A stretch of 64,000 bases of DNA from Bacillus sp. KH172YL63 (GCF_011398925.1 NZ_AP022842.1:1662001-1726000); one strand, 5' to 3'. Counted from the first letter of the stretch, positions 1-9,428 are shown. A program made the numbers and translations. Notes: generated by a model not told the origin, from the sequence alone.

Positions 1-244
1 TCATATTGCATGCGAAGATACGTCCCATCAATGCATCGATATGCTGAAAGACCCTGATGGAAACCGTTATCTGAAAGTAAGGGAAGAAGACTGCGTAGGG
101 TGCAATCTTTGTTCCATTGTATGCCCTGTTGACGGAGCGATCGATATGATAGAAGTTCCAGCGAGCGGCATGCCGATGACGTGGAATCAGCGTCAAGCAG
201 TCATGAACAAACTTTCAGGCCCGGCAGTGAATGCAGTGAAATAA
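1..244 (+). CDS. preA: NAD-dependent dihydropyrimidine dehydrogenase, PreA subunit, C-terminal end (partial)
   Basis: The reading frame is open from the first base and ends at 244, so the gene begins upstream of the window. The visible ~80 residues hold a four-cysteine ferredoxin motif, CVGCNLCSIVCP, which binds a 4Fe-4S cluster, followed by the tail typical of PreA (IEVPASGMPMTWNQRQA). PreA is the catalytic and iron-sulfur subunit of the cytoplasmic enzyme that reduces uracil and thymine to the dihydropyrimidines, the first step of reductive pyrimidine breakdown. The next gene, 17 bases on, encodes the second enzyme of that pathway, so the two are almost certainly one operon. Internal ATG codons such as the one at 41 are not the start. 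Subunit identity is confident; full length cannot be judged. Confidence 0.88.
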   Translation, partial: HIACEDTSHQCIDMLKDPDGNRYLKVREEDCVGCNLCSIVCPVDGAIDMIEVPASGMPMTWNQRQAVMNKLSGPAVNAVK

Positions 245-261
245 ATCAGGAGGTATGATTA

Positions 262-1689
262 ATGGCTAAAATCATTCAAAACGGAACAATCGTTACGGCA
301 ACAGACACATATAAAGCCGATATCCTGATTGAGGACGGCAAGATTTCCTCAATTGGTAAAGGCTTTGATACAGCAAAAGCGGAAGTGATAAACGCTGAAG
401 GACAGTATATCTTTCCGGGCGGGATAGATCCCCATACCCATTTGGAGATGCCTTTTGGAGGGACTGTTTCCAAGGATGATTTCGAGACCGGGACGATCGC
501 GGCAGCTTTTGGGGGAACGACGACTGTCATTGATTTCTGTTTGACCGATAAAGGAGAGCCTCTTCAACGGGCAATCGATACATGGCACGCGAAATCTAAG
601 GATAAAGCGGTCATAGACTACAGCTTTCACCTGATGATCGGCGAAATCAACGAAAACGTCTTATCCCAACTCCCGGACGTCATGGAGCAGGAGGGCATCA
701 CTTCCTTTAAAGTATTCATGGCGTATAAAAATGTTTTTCAGGCTGACGATGAAACATTGTTCAGGACGCTGGTCGCTGCGAAAGAGCTTGGAGCCCTTGT
801 CATGGTGCACGCAGAAAATGGTGACGTGATCGAATACTTAACTGAAAAGGCACTTCAAGAGGGAAATACGGACCCGATTTATCATGCGCTGACGAGACCG
901 CCAGAACTTGAAGGAGAAGCGACCGGTCGTGCAGCAAAGTTGACGGGGCTTGCCGATTCCCAGCTTTATGTCGTTCATGTTTCATGTTCGGAAGCTGTCG
1001 AACAGATTGCATCGGCAAGAAGCAAAGGATTGAATGTGTGGGGAGAAACTTGCCCTCAATACCTGGTGCTGGATCAAACTTATCTGGAAAGACCGAATTT
1101 TGAAGGGGCGAAGTACGTCTGGTCTCCACCGTTGAGGGAAAAATGGCATCAGGAGGTCCTTTGGAATGCACTGAAGAGCGGACAGCTCCAGACGCTCGGA
1201 TCGGATCAGTGTTCATTCGACTTCAAAGGCCAGAAAGATCTAGGGAAAGGTGATTTTACCAAAATACCGAATGGCGGGCCGATCATTGAAGACCGTGTTT
1301 CTATATTATTCTCCGAAGGGGTTGAAAAGGGACGGATAAGCCTCAATCAGTTTGTTGATATCATGTCGACAAGAAGTGCCAGGCTGTTCGGACTTTATCC
1401 TCAGAAAGGTACAATTGCTGTAGGATCTGATGCAGACCTGGTGCTGTTTGATCCGGTGGCGAGAAGAGTGATTTCTGCCAAGACCCACCATATGGCTGCC
1501 GATTACAATCCATTCGAAGGGATCGAAGTGAAAGGAGAGCCCGTATCGGTCCTGTCGAGGGGGGAATTTGTCATAAAGGATAAACAATTCGTTGGAAAGC
1601 TCGGCAGGGGCAAATATGTGAAAAGAGCGAAATACGGAAACCTGCTTACAAGAGAAGAGAGTGAAGCACTTCAATCCTCCAAGTCCTGA
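262..1689 (+). CDS. hydA: Dihydropyrimidinase (hydantoinase)
   Basis: A 475-residue amidohydrolase that opens the dihydropyrimidine ring to give N-carbamoyl-beta-amino acids, or D-hydantoins to carbamoyl amino acids. All metal-site residues are visible at the positions usual for bacterial D-hydantoinases: His58 and His60 in HTHLEMPFGG, the carbamylated Lys150 in SFKVFMAYK, His183 in VMVHAEN, His239 in YVVHVSC and Asp315 in GSDQCSFD. Length is standard for the family. The start has a strong ribosome site (AGGAGGT, 8 bases upstream). It lies just behind preA and ahead of a nucleobase permease, which supports pyrimidine catabolism rather than a purely industrial-type hydantoin activity. The third pathway enzyme, beta-ureidopropionase, is not in the window and may lie upstream. 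Confidence 0.93.
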   Translation: MAKIIQNGTIVTATDTYKADILIEDGKISSIGKGFDTAKAEVINAEGQYIFPGGIDPHTHLEMPFGGTVSKDDFETGTIAAAFGGTTTVIDFCLTDKGEPLQRAIDTWHAKSKDKAVIDYSFHLMIGEINENVLSQLPDVMEQEGITSFKVFMAYKNVFQADDETLFRTLVAAKELGALVMVHAENGDVIEYLTEKALQEGNTDPIYHALTRPPELEGEATGRAAKLTGLADSQLYVVHVSCSEAVEQIASARSKGLNVWGETCPQYLVLDQTYLERPNFEGAKYVWSPPLREKWHQEVLWNALKSGQLQTLGSDQCSFDFKGQKDLGKGDFTKIPNGGPIIEDRVSILFSEGVEKGRISLNQFVDIMSTRSARLFGLYPQKGTIAVGSDADLVLFDPVARRVISAKTHHMAADYNPFEGIEVKGEPVSVLSRGEFVIKDKQFVGKLGRGKYVKRAKYGNLLTREESEALQSSKS

Positions 1690-1821
1690 TAAACAATCCA
1701 GAATCACATTCAGCTTACATGCAGAACGACTCCTGCAAACTGGATGGTAATCCGTCCGTTTGCCTCTCATGCACAATGATTGGATTTGCCATTGAAAGCA
1801 AATGTATAAGGGGTGTTCAGG

Positions 1822-3291
1822 ATGAAAAGAAGTTATTTAAAATCTCCAGATTTATTGCCAATTAAAGAGAATGAAAGAAAGATCACCAAACTAGGCTATT
1901 CTTTTATGTGGGTAGGGATGGTAGTGGTTCTTGCAACCTTTGCCATCGGAGGGGCCGGGGTGGTTTCCCTGCCTCTTCCACTCGTAGTGCTGGCAACGAT
2001 CATCGGTTCCCTCGCCATCGGTCTTTTCATCACGTTGACAGGTGATATCGGAGTTGAACACGGGTTATCATTTCCGGTATATATGAGGGCGCCATTCGGT
2101 ACGATCGGCACCCATATCCCATCGGTTGTCCGGGGTGTGGCTGCCTCCATGTGGTTCGGTATCAACACTTACTTCGGAGCAACTGCGATGAACGGAATCT
2201 TGAATATCATGTTCAACTTTGATAATTGGTTTGTTTGCTTCATGATTTTCGCCCTCCTTCAATTGGTGAATACGGCTCTTGGGATCAAAGCCGTGGAACG
2301 GTTTGCAGATCTTGCTGCACCGGTCATCATACTCATTTCTGTATGGATGTATTCGTCACTATCTGAATCTGCCGCCTCTCAGGGGAGGGACATTTGGAGT
2401 TGGGTGGAAAGCCCGGTAACGGGTGCCGCCACTTTTACGGCCTTCCTGGTGGTGATTTTCAGCAATATGGGTTTCTGGGCCACGCTATCAGCGGATATCC
2501 CATCTATTTCCCGGTTTATGAAAGCACCGAAGAATGAAAGAAATTGGTTTAAGAGAAATCGAAGTTCATTGATTGGCAATCTTGTTGCATTACCGATCAC
2601 CCAAGCCTTCATGGTTCTGATCGGAGGGATATCATATATAGCGGTCCTGAATTACGACCCAGTCATCGCCCTGCAGGAGGCAGCCGGCGGGTTCGTATTA
2701 GGCGTCCTTCTATTGATGATCGTCCTCGCACAATGGTCCACCAATATCGCGGCGAATATCGTACCTGCTGCCACCATCTTCTCAAATGTCGGAGGTCCAA
2801 AATTCCCATTCTGGGCAGGCGTCATAACAGCAGGTGTTGTAGGGACAATCGTCCAGCCATGGAATCTGTTTGGCATCATCATACCAGTCCTTCTTTTTGT
2901 AGGTGGAATTCTATCTGCGATCGTCGGCATATTGATTTCAGACTATTATTTCATCAGGAAAAGACGTGTGAATGTTCCTGACCTTTATGAAGACAATGGC
3001 CAATTTAAGTACGCAAAAGGAGTCAATCTTGCCGGGTTCATTTCATGGATCATCGGTGCGGTGGCATCCTATTTTGTACCGAATTTTTCATTCTTGGTCG
3101 GTTTCGGGATCGGGGCCATCTTCTATTATGTCCTCGCTAAATATTGGTGGTTCAAAAAGTATGAACAGGCTGAACTCCTGGATCCGAACGATGAAAAATA
3201 TTTAGGGTTGTCAGTTGGACGGGATTGGGTCATTGATGTGGAAGAAGAAGTGGTCAAGGAAGAAATACCGACGGGTACAAGTTTAACTTGA
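1822..3291 (+). CDS. NCS1 family nucleobase/allantoin permease
   Basis: A 489-residue polytopic membrane protein with about twelve hydrophobic segments. Its N-terminus (KSPDLLPIKENERKITKLGY) and the GIEHGLSFPV-like stretch (VEHGLSFPVYMRAPFGTIG) are typical of NCS1 transporters that import uracil, cytosine, hydantoin or allantoin by cation symport. I place the start at the ATG at 1822, which has AAGGGG 8 bases upstream, rather than the GTG at 1813. The position after preA and hydA makes a pyrimidine base or hydantoin the likely substrate; that is inference from context. PucI-like allantoin permeases of the same family remain possible because a PucR regulator follows. Confidence 0.88.
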   Translation: MKRSYLKSPDLLPIKENERKITKLGYSFMWVGMVVVLATFAIGGAGVVSLPLPLVVLATIIGSLAIGLFITLTGDIGVEHGLSFPVYMRAPFGTIGTHIPSVVRGVAASMWFGINTYFGATAMNGILNIMFNFDNWFVCFMIFALLQLVNTALGIKAVERFADLAAPVIILISVWMYSSLSESAASQGRDIWSWVESPVTGAATFTAFLVVIFSNMGFWATLSADIPSISRFMKAPKNERNWFKRNRSSLIGNLVALPITQAFMVLIGGISYIAVLNYDPVIALQEAAGGFVLGVLLLMIVLAQWSTNIAANIVPAATIFSNVGGPKFPFWAGVITAGVVGTIVQPWNLFGIIIPVLLFVGGILSAIVGILISDYYFIRKRRVNVPDLYEDNGQFKYAKGVNLAGFISWIIGAVASYFVPNFSFLVGFGIGAIFYYVLAKYWWFKKYEQAELLDPNDEKYLGLSVGRDWVIDVEEEVVKEEIPTGTSLT

Positions 3292-3335
3292 TTTCATAGT
3301 AATGAAAGATTCCGGTAGAAGGAAGGGGGTAGGAG

Positions 3336-3542
3336 ATGTCTGATTATCAGGAGTTTTTAAACGAAAGGGATAAAATCGATTTTCTTTTGCAAAAGGGATT
3401 CTCCATTGAAAAAGTAACTGAAAATCTCAGTGGGGCATTTGTCGTGTTCAAGCACGCTGAAAGTAAACGAAGTGCAACTCTCCATGTGAAGACGGCAAAT
3501 GCGAGGAAATATTTCTCAACGCTATTGGTTCATCAATCATAA
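3336..3542 (+). CDS. Small hypothetical protein in the pyrimidine-catabolism cluster
   Basis: A 68-residue soluble protein that I do not recognise. It has a good ribosome site (GGGGGTAGGAG) before its ATG and ends 18 bases before the next small gene, so it is probably translated from the same message as the permease. No motif, signal peptide or membrane segment is visible. It is followed by another acidic 59-residue protein, and the pair may act together, but no function can be assigned. Confidence 0.6.
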   Translation: MSDYQEFLNERDKIDFLLQKGFSIEKVTENLSGAFVVFKHAESKRSATLHVKTANARKYFSTLLVHQS

Positions 3543-3560
3543 TGTAAAGGGGGAACTTGG

Positions 3561-3740
3561 ATGAGTGACCGAAACGAAGAAATTGAATTGACGCTCTTTC
3601 CAAGCATCATGCAAACGTCTGATGAATTGATTGACTGGGTGCTATCGGTCTTATCTTCCAACCACCTGACAGAAGAACAATTATTGAGCTGGTGGAAAAA
3701 AGAAGTGCAGTTTGTCATCCCCCATAAAGAAGAAAAGTGA
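3561..3740 (+). CDS. Small hypothetical protein (59 aa)
   Basis: A 59-residue open frame beginning MSDRNEEIELTLFPSI and ending at the TGA at 3738-3740. It has an AAAGGGGG ribosome site 7-8 bases before the ATG and stops directly at a factor-independent terminator. Two tryptophan-containing helices are likely (DELIDWVLSVL and EEQLLSWWKKEV). I do not recognise the family. The strong start signal, lack of overlap and immediate terminator argue that it is real and closes the preA-hydA-permease operon. Confidence 0.6.
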   Translation: MSDRNEEIELTLFPSIMQTSDELIDWVLSVLSSNHLTEEQLLSWWKKEVQFVIPHKEEK

Positions 3741-3764
3741 GGATTGGTCCAGCCAATCCTTTTT
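3741..3764 (+). terminator. Factor-independent terminator of the preA-hydA operon
   Basis: A perfect 7-bp stem (GGATTGG/CCAATCC) with a 5-base loop is followed by five T residues. It lies right after the stop codon of the 59-residue gene and before the separately transcribed pucR-like gene. Confidence 0.85.
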
Positions 3765-3802
3765 CCCTATCATTCTGAAGACAGAGTCAAAAGGAGAATA
3801 GG

Positions 3803-5398
3803 ATGAAAAGTAATTATTATTTCGCAGTGGAAGATATGCTTATAAGGAAAAACTTTGAACATGCTAAAGTGGTTGCCGGAAAGAAAGGACTCAAAAGACA
3901 GGTCAAATGGGTGCATGTGGTCGAAGTGACATCGATAAAGAATCTCCTGAATGGTAATGAACTAATCCTTTCAACAGGTATTGCATTGAAAGAAGAGGAC
4001 GTCTTCCTGTCTCTCATTAACCAGCTGATCGCATGTGATGCAGCTGCCCTCTGCATTGAACTTAATACAAATATCTCCTCTATCCCGGAGTCGGTCATAT
4101 CATGTGCAGAACAATCGGATTTTCCAATCGTTGTTTTTCAGAAAGAAGTGCCATTTGTCAGCATAACCCAGGATATTCATTCCGTATTGATCAATCAGCA
4201 GTATGAAATGATCAAAAAGTTAGAATCATATGCTCAGGAATTAAACAAGCGGCTCCTCGGAGTCAATCATTTCAGGGACATTCTTAAAGTATTACATAAT
4301 GAGTTGGGAACACCGGTGCTATTTCACTCTAGAGAAGAGGAAGTCGAAATTTTCCCTCGTATGTGTCCAGCTGAACATCATAGGCTCACCACCGAGTTTC
4401 ACCAGCATGGGGAAGGGGAAGACTCTCCATTCGCTTCTTTGAAAGTCAACCTGTTTGACCAGGAATACGCTGAACTTTCAATATATCGTAACGGTCATCC
4501 TTTCAGTGAGTATGAGCTTTTGATCCTGGACCGGACATCTACCGCCCTCGCCCAGTTTCTAATGAGGGAACTTTACTTTACTGAGCAAAAGAGACTGGAA
4601 GATTCGAAATGGATCATGTCGTGGCTGAAGGGGGAACAAAGTCATGACAGACTGGAGCAGTTTATTGCCGAACTAAAGTCAGCGATTCATGGAGGTGTGG
4701 TCAGCATATGTGAAACGGGAATGGGAACTGAGCCCTTTGATATCACTTATTTTAATCTTGCTACCAGGAGCATCTTTGAACAATACGGTTTTCACGTTGT
4801 CCCGGAAAGAATGGGGGATTCTCTCATTTTCATTCTCCTCGACACAAGGAGGAGACAGGATTGGAAGACCCGCATCAAACATGCATACGAAAAGATCCTC
4901 CAGTCTGATTTATTCAAAGGGACTTTACCAAGTGTATTTGTAACAGGGAAATATGAAAATGACTTGATGGATATCCATAAAAGTTACGCAACAGCAAAGG
5001 AAAGCCTGACGTTTCGTAACAAAATGGGGGGAGAAGATCCCTATTATTTCTTTGATGACCTTCATTTATTCAGACTGATCTCTGTTGTTCACAGTAACGT
5101 CAATCTGTGGGATATGATCGAAGAATATCTGTCTCCCCTATTGGCGTATGACCAAAAGCATGACGGAAATTTAATGCACACCCTAAAAGTGTTTTTATCG
5201 TGTCAGGGGTCAAAGCAGGAAACGTCGAAACAATTGTTTATTGTCAGACAAACACTCTATCACCGTCTAAAAAAAATAGAAGATCTGCTGGGCGGGGATT
5301 TCATGGCTTCAGATAAACGGGTGGCGATAGAGTTTTTGCTTGCTTCATACGAATTCCTGCAGCCTGAAGCCTCCATGAAAAAGAGGAAAGTTAATTAG
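3803..5398 (+). CDS. PucR family transcriptional regulator
   Basis: A 531-residue regulator. The N-terminal ~120 residues resemble the PucR purine-catabolism sensor domain (VKWVHVVEVTSIKNLLNGNELILSTG), the middle resembles a GGDEF-like/CdaR domain, and the C-terminus carries the PucR helix-turn-helix (SKQLFIVRQTLYHRLKKIEDLL, about residues 470-495). In B. subtilis PucR controls purine catabolism; here its neighbours make pyrimidine or beta-alanine catabolic genes the likely targets. It has a good ribosome site (AAAAGGAG). It sits between the pyrimidine genes and the dehydrogenase-aminotransferase pair and may control both. Confidence 0.88.
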   Translation: MKSNYYFAVEDMLIRKNFEHAKVVAGKKGLKRQVKWVHVVEVTSIKNLLNGNELILSTGIALKEEDVFLSLINQLIACDAAALCIELNTNISSIPESVISCAEQSDFPIVVFQKEVPFVSITQDIHSVLINQQYEMIKKLESYAQELNKRLLGVNHFRDILKVLHNELGTPVLFHSREEEVEIFPRMCPAEHHRLTTEFHQHGEGEDSPFASLKVNLFDQEYAELSIYRNGHPFSEYELLILDRTSTALAQFLMRELYFTEQKRLEDSKWIMSWLKGEQSHDRLEQFIAELKSAIHGGVVSICETGMGTEPFDITYFNLATRSIFEQYGFHVVPERMGDSLIFILLDTRRRQDWKTRIKHAYEKILQSDLFKGTLPSVFVTGKYENDLMDIHKSYATAKESLTFRNKMGGEDPYYFFDDLHLFRLISVVHSNVNLWDMIEEYLSPLLAYDQKHDGNLMHTLKVFLSCQGSKQETSKQLFIVRQTLYHRLKKIEDLLGGDFMASDKRVAIEFLLASYEFLQPEASMKKRKVN

Positions 5399-5556
5399 GG
5401 GAAAACTGTTGTTGAAATGTCAAACGGATGTGCCGGGTTCTTTTACACATTGTCTAATGAAAGCCCTGTCAATTTCCATCATAATGAAAGTAACAAATCG
5501 ACCAAGATATATACATTATGGGATAAAATACGGATATTTCTTAAGGAGGAGCTAAA

Positions 5557-7023
5557 ATGACGGTAATCAAAAAAGATGTGGCACTATTAAAGAATTATAT
5601 CGGTGGCAAGTGGGTAGATTCCTTAAGTTCGCAAACATCAGAGGTGTTGAACCCTGCGACGAATAAAGAAATTGCCAGAGTCCCGATTTCCACTAAAGAA
5701 GATGTGGCGATGGCAGTGAAAGCCGCCAAAGAAGCGTCACAGACGTGGAAGAAAACCCCTGTCCCGAAAAGGGCCCGCATTCTCTATAAGTATCACGCCC
5801 TGCTCTCTGACAACCATGAAGAATTGGCAAAGCTTGTTGTTCAGGAAAATGGCAAGGCATTCAAAGAGGCATACGGAGAAGTTCAGAGGGGATTGGAATG
5901 CGTCGAATTTGCCTGTGGGACACCGACCTTGATGATGGGTGAAACGCTGGGTGGAATTGCCGAAGAGATAGATTCTGAAATGTTCCGATATCCCCTTGGT
6001 GTAGTGGCTGGGATCACACCTTTTAATTTCCCGATGATGGTTCCCCTTTGGATGTTCCCTCTTGCGATTGCCTGCGGGAATACGTTCGTCCTTAAACCTT
6101 CAGAAAGGACGCCGATATTGGCAAATAGACTTGGAGAGCTGTTGACGGAAGCAGGGTTGCCTGATGGTGTCTTCAATATCGTGCACGGGGCCCATGACGT
6201 GGTGAATGGGTTGTTGGAACACAAAGACATCGCAGCCATTTCATTTGTAGGCTCCCAGCCTGTCGCTAAATATGTGTATCAGCAGGCTGCATCCCACGGG
6301 AAGAGGGTCCAGGCATTGTCCGGGGCTAAAAATCATCATATCGTCATGCCGGATGCAGATATCAATAAAGCAGCGGAGCATATTATCAGCTCGGCATTCG
6401 GCAGTGCAGGACAGCGCTGTATGGCATGCAGTGCCGTGGTCGTTGTCGGAGAGAACGAAGCGTTTGTTAAGGCTTTGAATAAAAAGGCAGATGAATTATC
6501 CATCGGGAACGGGATGGATGAAGAAGTGCTCCTTACCCCTGTCATCCGACAGGAAAATCGGGAAAAGACTTTGGGTTATATTGACAAAGGGATTCAAGAA
6601 GGCGCATCACTTATCAGGGACGGCCGAAAGGAAATGGATGATTTCAAGGAAGGAAATTTCCTTGGGGCGACGATTTTTGATCATGTGACGCCTGAAATGA
6701 CGATTGCGAAGGAAGAGATGTTTGCGCCGATCCTCAGTTTATTAAGAGCAGATGATTTGGACGGGGGACTTGAATATATCCGGCAGTCAAGGTATGGCAA
6801 CGGTGCAACGATTTATACGAAAGATGCGGCAGCTGTCAGGCAGTTTAGAGAAGAAGCAGATGCGGGCATGCTCGGCATCAACGTGGGCGTACCGGCAACA
6901 ATGGCATTCTTCCCATTTTCAGGATGGAAGGATTCTTTCTATGGAGATATGCATGTAAACGGTAAAGACGGAGTAAATTTCTATACAAGGAAGAAAATGA
7001 TCACTTCTCGATTTGATTTTTAA
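5557..7023 (+). CDS. mmsA: CoA-acylating (methyl)malonate-semialdehyde dehydrogenase
   Basis: A 488-residue aldehyde dehydrogenase of the IolA/MmsA group, which oxidises malonate semialdehyde or methylmalonate semialdehyde with NAD and CoA to acetyl-CoA or propionyl-CoA plus CO2. The catalytic cysteine is Cys288 in FGSAGQRCMACS. The stretch LSGAKNHHIVMPDAD has Asn where ordinary aldehyde dehydrogenases have the general-base Glu, a hallmark of this CoA-dependent subgroup. A strong AAGGAGGAG site precedes the ATG. The aminotransferase gene follows 21 bases later, so the pair can convert beta-alanine or 3-aminoisobutyrate, the end products of pyrimidine reduction, to acyl-CoA. A role in inositol or valine breakdown is possible but has no support from neighbours. 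Confidence 0.92.
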   Translation: MTVIKKDVALLKNYIGGKWVDSLSSQTSEVLNPATNKEIARVPISTKEDVAMAVKAAKEASQTWKKTPVPKRARILYKYHALLSDNHEELAKLVVQENGKAFKEAYGEVQRGLECVEFACGTPTLMMGETLGGIAEEIDSEMFRYPLGVVAGITPFNFPMMVPLWMFPLAIACGNTFVLKPSERTPILANRLGELLTEAGLPDGVFNIVHGAHDVVNGLLEHKDIAAISFVGSQPVAKYVYQQAASHGKRVQALSGAKNHHIVMPDADINKAAEHIISSAFGSAGQRCMACSAVVVVGENEAFVKALNKKADELSIGNGMDEEVLLTPVIRQENREKTLGYIDKGIQEGASLIRDGRKEMDDFKEGNFLGATIFDHVTPEMTIAKEEMFAPILSLLRADDLDGGLEYIRQSRYGNGATIYTKDAAAVRQFREEADAGMLGINVGVPATMAFFPFSGWKDSFYGDMHVNGKDGVNFYTRKKMITSRFDF

Positions 7024-7044
7024 TCAGGGTTAGGGGGAATCTCC

Positions 7045-8400
7045 ATGGTAAAAGCGGGACAATCACAGGACGTATGGTTGAAAAATGATGAAAAATTCAT
7101 CTGGCATTCGATGAAACCATATAACCCGGACGGGACGATGGTCGTAACCGAGTCAAACGGTTCCTGGGTGACAGATCAGGAGGGAAGGAAATTCCTGGAC
7201 GGGATGGCAGGGTTATGGTGTGTGAATGTTGGATATGGACGGCAGGAACTGGCGGAAGCTGCCTATGAACAGTTGAAAAAAATGGCTTACTTCCCACTGA
7301 CCCAAAGCCATCAGCCTGCAATAGAGCTTGCTGAGAAATTAAATGGCTTACTTGGTGATGACTATGTGTTTTTCTTTTCCAACAGCGGATCGGAAGCGAA
7401 CGAAACTGCCTTTAAAATTGCCAGGCAGTATCATCAGCAAAAGGGTGATCATAACCGCTTTAAGATCTTTTCAAGGTATAGGGGATATCATGGGAATTCG
7501 ATGGGTGCCCTGGCTGCGACAGGTCAGGCACAGCGCAAATATAAGTATGAACCTTTGGCACCTGGTTTTTATCATGTCGCCCCGCCGGATGCTTATCGGG
7601 ATGAAGCGTCGGGGAAAAGCCCAGGGGAGCTGCCCGGAGTGAAGGCAATCGATCAGGCGATGACGTGGGAGTTAAGTGAGACGGTTGCTGCATTGATCAT
7701 GGAGCCGATCATCACAGGCGGTGGCGTACTCATTCCACAGGAAGACTATATGAAGGCTGCGAAGGAAGTATGTGAGAAACACGGGGCACTTATGATCGTG
7801 GATGAAGTCATTTGCGGATTCGGCCGTACCGGTAAGGCTTTCGGTTTTATGAATTACGGAGTGAAACCGGACATCATCACGATGGCAAAGGGAATCACGA
7901 GTGCTTACCTCCCACTTTCTGCGACCGCGGTGAAGCGGGAAATATATGAAGCTTTTAAGGGCTCTGAAGATTATGATTACTTCCGCCATATCAATACGTT
8001 TGGCGGGAATCCGGCAGCCTGTGCGCTGGCTTTGAAGAATATTGAAATCATGGAAGACGAAAAGCTCTTCGAACGATCTGCGGAGTTGGGGGAGAAGGCT
8101 CTGAACACCCTCAAAAACCTTTTGCAGGACCATCCATACGTCGGGGATGTAAGAGGGAAAGGGCTATTGATCGGGATTGAAATGGTATGCAATAAAGATA
8201 CGAAAGAACCATTGGAAATAGACAAGGTGAACCGTGTGATTGGCCACTGCAAGCAAAATGGTGTCATCATCGGGAAGAACGGGGCGACCGTGGCGGGCTT
8301 CAACAATGTGCTCACCATCTCTCCGCCATTGAATATTGAAGAAGACGACCTTGATTTGTTATTGTCAACGGTCATCGCGGGAATTGGACAATTAACATAA
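7045..8400 (+). CDS. Omega-amino acid:pyruvate (beta-alanine) aminotransferase, class III
   Basis: A 451-residue class III PLP aminotransferase. The Schiff-base lysine is Lys282 in ITMAKGITSAYLPL, and Asp253 in IVDEVICGFGRTG contacts the pyridine nitrogen. SNSGSEANETAFK forms the phosphate-binding region. The N-terminal LWCVNVGYGRQELAEAA is typical of beta-alanine:pyruvate transaminases. It would give malonate semialdehyde for the dehydrogenase encoded just upstream, which is why I prefer beta-alanine or 3-aminoisobutyrate as substrate. An adenosylmethionine-type or other omega-amine specificity cannot be excluded from sequence alone. It ends at a strong bidirectional terminator. Confidence 0.9.
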   Translation: MVKAGQSQDVWLKNDEKFIWHSMKPYNPDGTMVVTESNGSWVTDQEGRKFLDGMAGLWCVNVGYGRQELAEAAYEQLKKMAYFPLTQSHQPAIELAEKLNGLLGDDYVFFFSNSGSEANETAFKIARQYHQQKGDHNRFKIFSRYRGYHGNSMGALAATGQAQRKYKYEPLAPGFYHVAPPDAYRDEASGKSPGELPGVKAIDQAMTWELSETVAALIMEPIITGGGVLIPQEDYMKAAKEVCEKHGALMIVDEVICGFGRTGKAFGFMNYGVKPDIITMAKGITSAYLPLSATAVKREIYEAFKGSEDYDYFRHINTFGGNPAACALALKNIEIMEDEKLFERSAELGEKALNTLKNLLQDHPYVGDVRGKGLLIGIEMVCNKDTKEPLEIDKVNRVIGHCKQNGVIIGKNGATVAGFNNVLTISPPLNIEEDDLDLLLSTVIAGIGQLT

Positions 8401-8409
8401 TGATGGTAT

Positions 8410-8437
8410 AAAAGCACCTGCAAATGCAGGTGCTTTT
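8410..8437. terminator. Bidirectional terminator after the aminotransferase gene
   Basis: An 11-bp stem (AAAGCACCTGC / GCAGGTGCTTT) with a 4-base loop is flanked by A and T runs, so it can stop transcription of the aminotransferase operon and also read on the minus strand. Confidence 0.85.
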
Positions 8438-8540
8438 ATGACTCTCTCCAGTGATAAGGATAAATACTTGAAAGGTAGAGGGTTATGATGCCGACATAGA
8501 CCTTAGAGGAAGCCGAGGGTCAGTCAAGGGGCACGCTACC

Positions 8541-9428
8541 CTAGGCACCTGGAATCTGTCTCATTTCTGCATTGACAGTATCCGAAGAATAGACTTTCAC
8601 GATCAATTGGCCGCCGGTAATACGGGCAGAAATGAGCACTGGCTGATTGTAATCGTTCCTGAATGTAAAGTCGGGGCCATACCAGCTGACGGTAGCATCC
8701 CTTCCGAGAGGAACATATGGAACCCTTTTTGAATGATGATACCTTTCCAAAATGGCAACTCCCGCCCGGTCCACAGCATTAAATAAAGTGGAGGATACCT
8801 GACAGATCCCGCCTCCAATATCCTCTGACAGTTCCCCTCTCACAATTACGGGTGCCTTTTCGTATCCCTTTTCTTTCGTACGTTTTCCGACTACCTCATT
8901 AAAAGAAAAGACTTCCCCGGGAAACACCACAGCATTGTTGATTTTTTCAGTGGCAAGCGTGATATTCTTTGTCCTTTCTTTATTGAAGGTGTTGAAATAG
9001 GTGATGTAACTGCCAATTAATTTAGTGCGAATATGGGCAAGGGTCTCACTGTCGACCCTTGGGTACAGAATGAGGAGAGGTGCTTCCAGATGTAGGTCGC
9101 CTTTTGAAAACAGGAATTCATTTGCGGATGCTCGAAATTTCCCATCATTCAGCATCGTCCCTGGATGTTCCTGGACAATGTTGTTTGTTTCATCTATAAA
9201 AGCATTTTGAGGGGGAGAATAGACAGACTTTTGGACCTTTGAAAGTATTTGTTGATAAGCACTTTCATTTAAAAGGGGTTCATCCACTAATTGAACCTCC
9301 AGAGAAGAGCGTTCGATTGAAAAGGACTGTCCTTCAGCCGTTTGGATATGTAATGTATCAGCATTGTTATTGACCACCGGAAGCATCAGGAAACCTATCG
9401 CACTCCACAGCACCCATCTCATATACAT
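8541..9428 (-). CDS. VanW family protein
   Basis: A 295-residue protein with an N-terminal hydrophobic signal or anchor, a putative peptidoglycan-binding middle, and a C-terminal VanW domain (FPGEVFSFNEVVGKRTKEKGY, then GGGICQVSSTLFNAV and RYHHSKRVPYV). VanW proteins of Bacillus (YoaR type) are secreted or surface proteins thought to act on the cell wall, with unproven activity; vancomycin resistance is not implied because no van genes are nearby. The start codon at 9428 faces the next gene, so the 123-base gap should hold two divergent promoters. Confidence 0.88.
   Translation of the reverse strand: MYMRWVLWSAIGFLMLPVVNNNADTLHIQTAEGQSFSIERSSLEVQLVDEPLLNESAYQQILSKVQKSVYSPPQNAFIDETNNIVQEHPGTMLNDGKFRASANEFLFSKGDLHLEAPLLILYPRVDSETLAHIRTKLIGSYITYFNTFNKERTKNITLATEKINNAVVFPGEVFSFNEVVGKRTKEKGYEKAPVIVRGELSEDIGGGICQVSSTLFNAVDRAGVAILERYHHSKRVPYVPLGRDATVSWYGPDFTFRNDYNQPVLISARITGGQLIVKVYSSDTVNAEMRQIPGA

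Noticed and set aside
2733..3205. Two plus-strand frames inside the permease gene
   Set aside because: Shadow frames in a well-supported NCS1 permease gene; no start signals.
6272..6478. Extra plus-strand frames inside the dehydrogenase gene
   Set aside because: They lie fully within the mmsA-like coding frame and have no start signals.
8541..9428. Vancomycin resistance gene
   Set aside because: VanW-domain proteins are widespread in Bacillus without resistance function, and no vanA/H/X-type genes are nearby.
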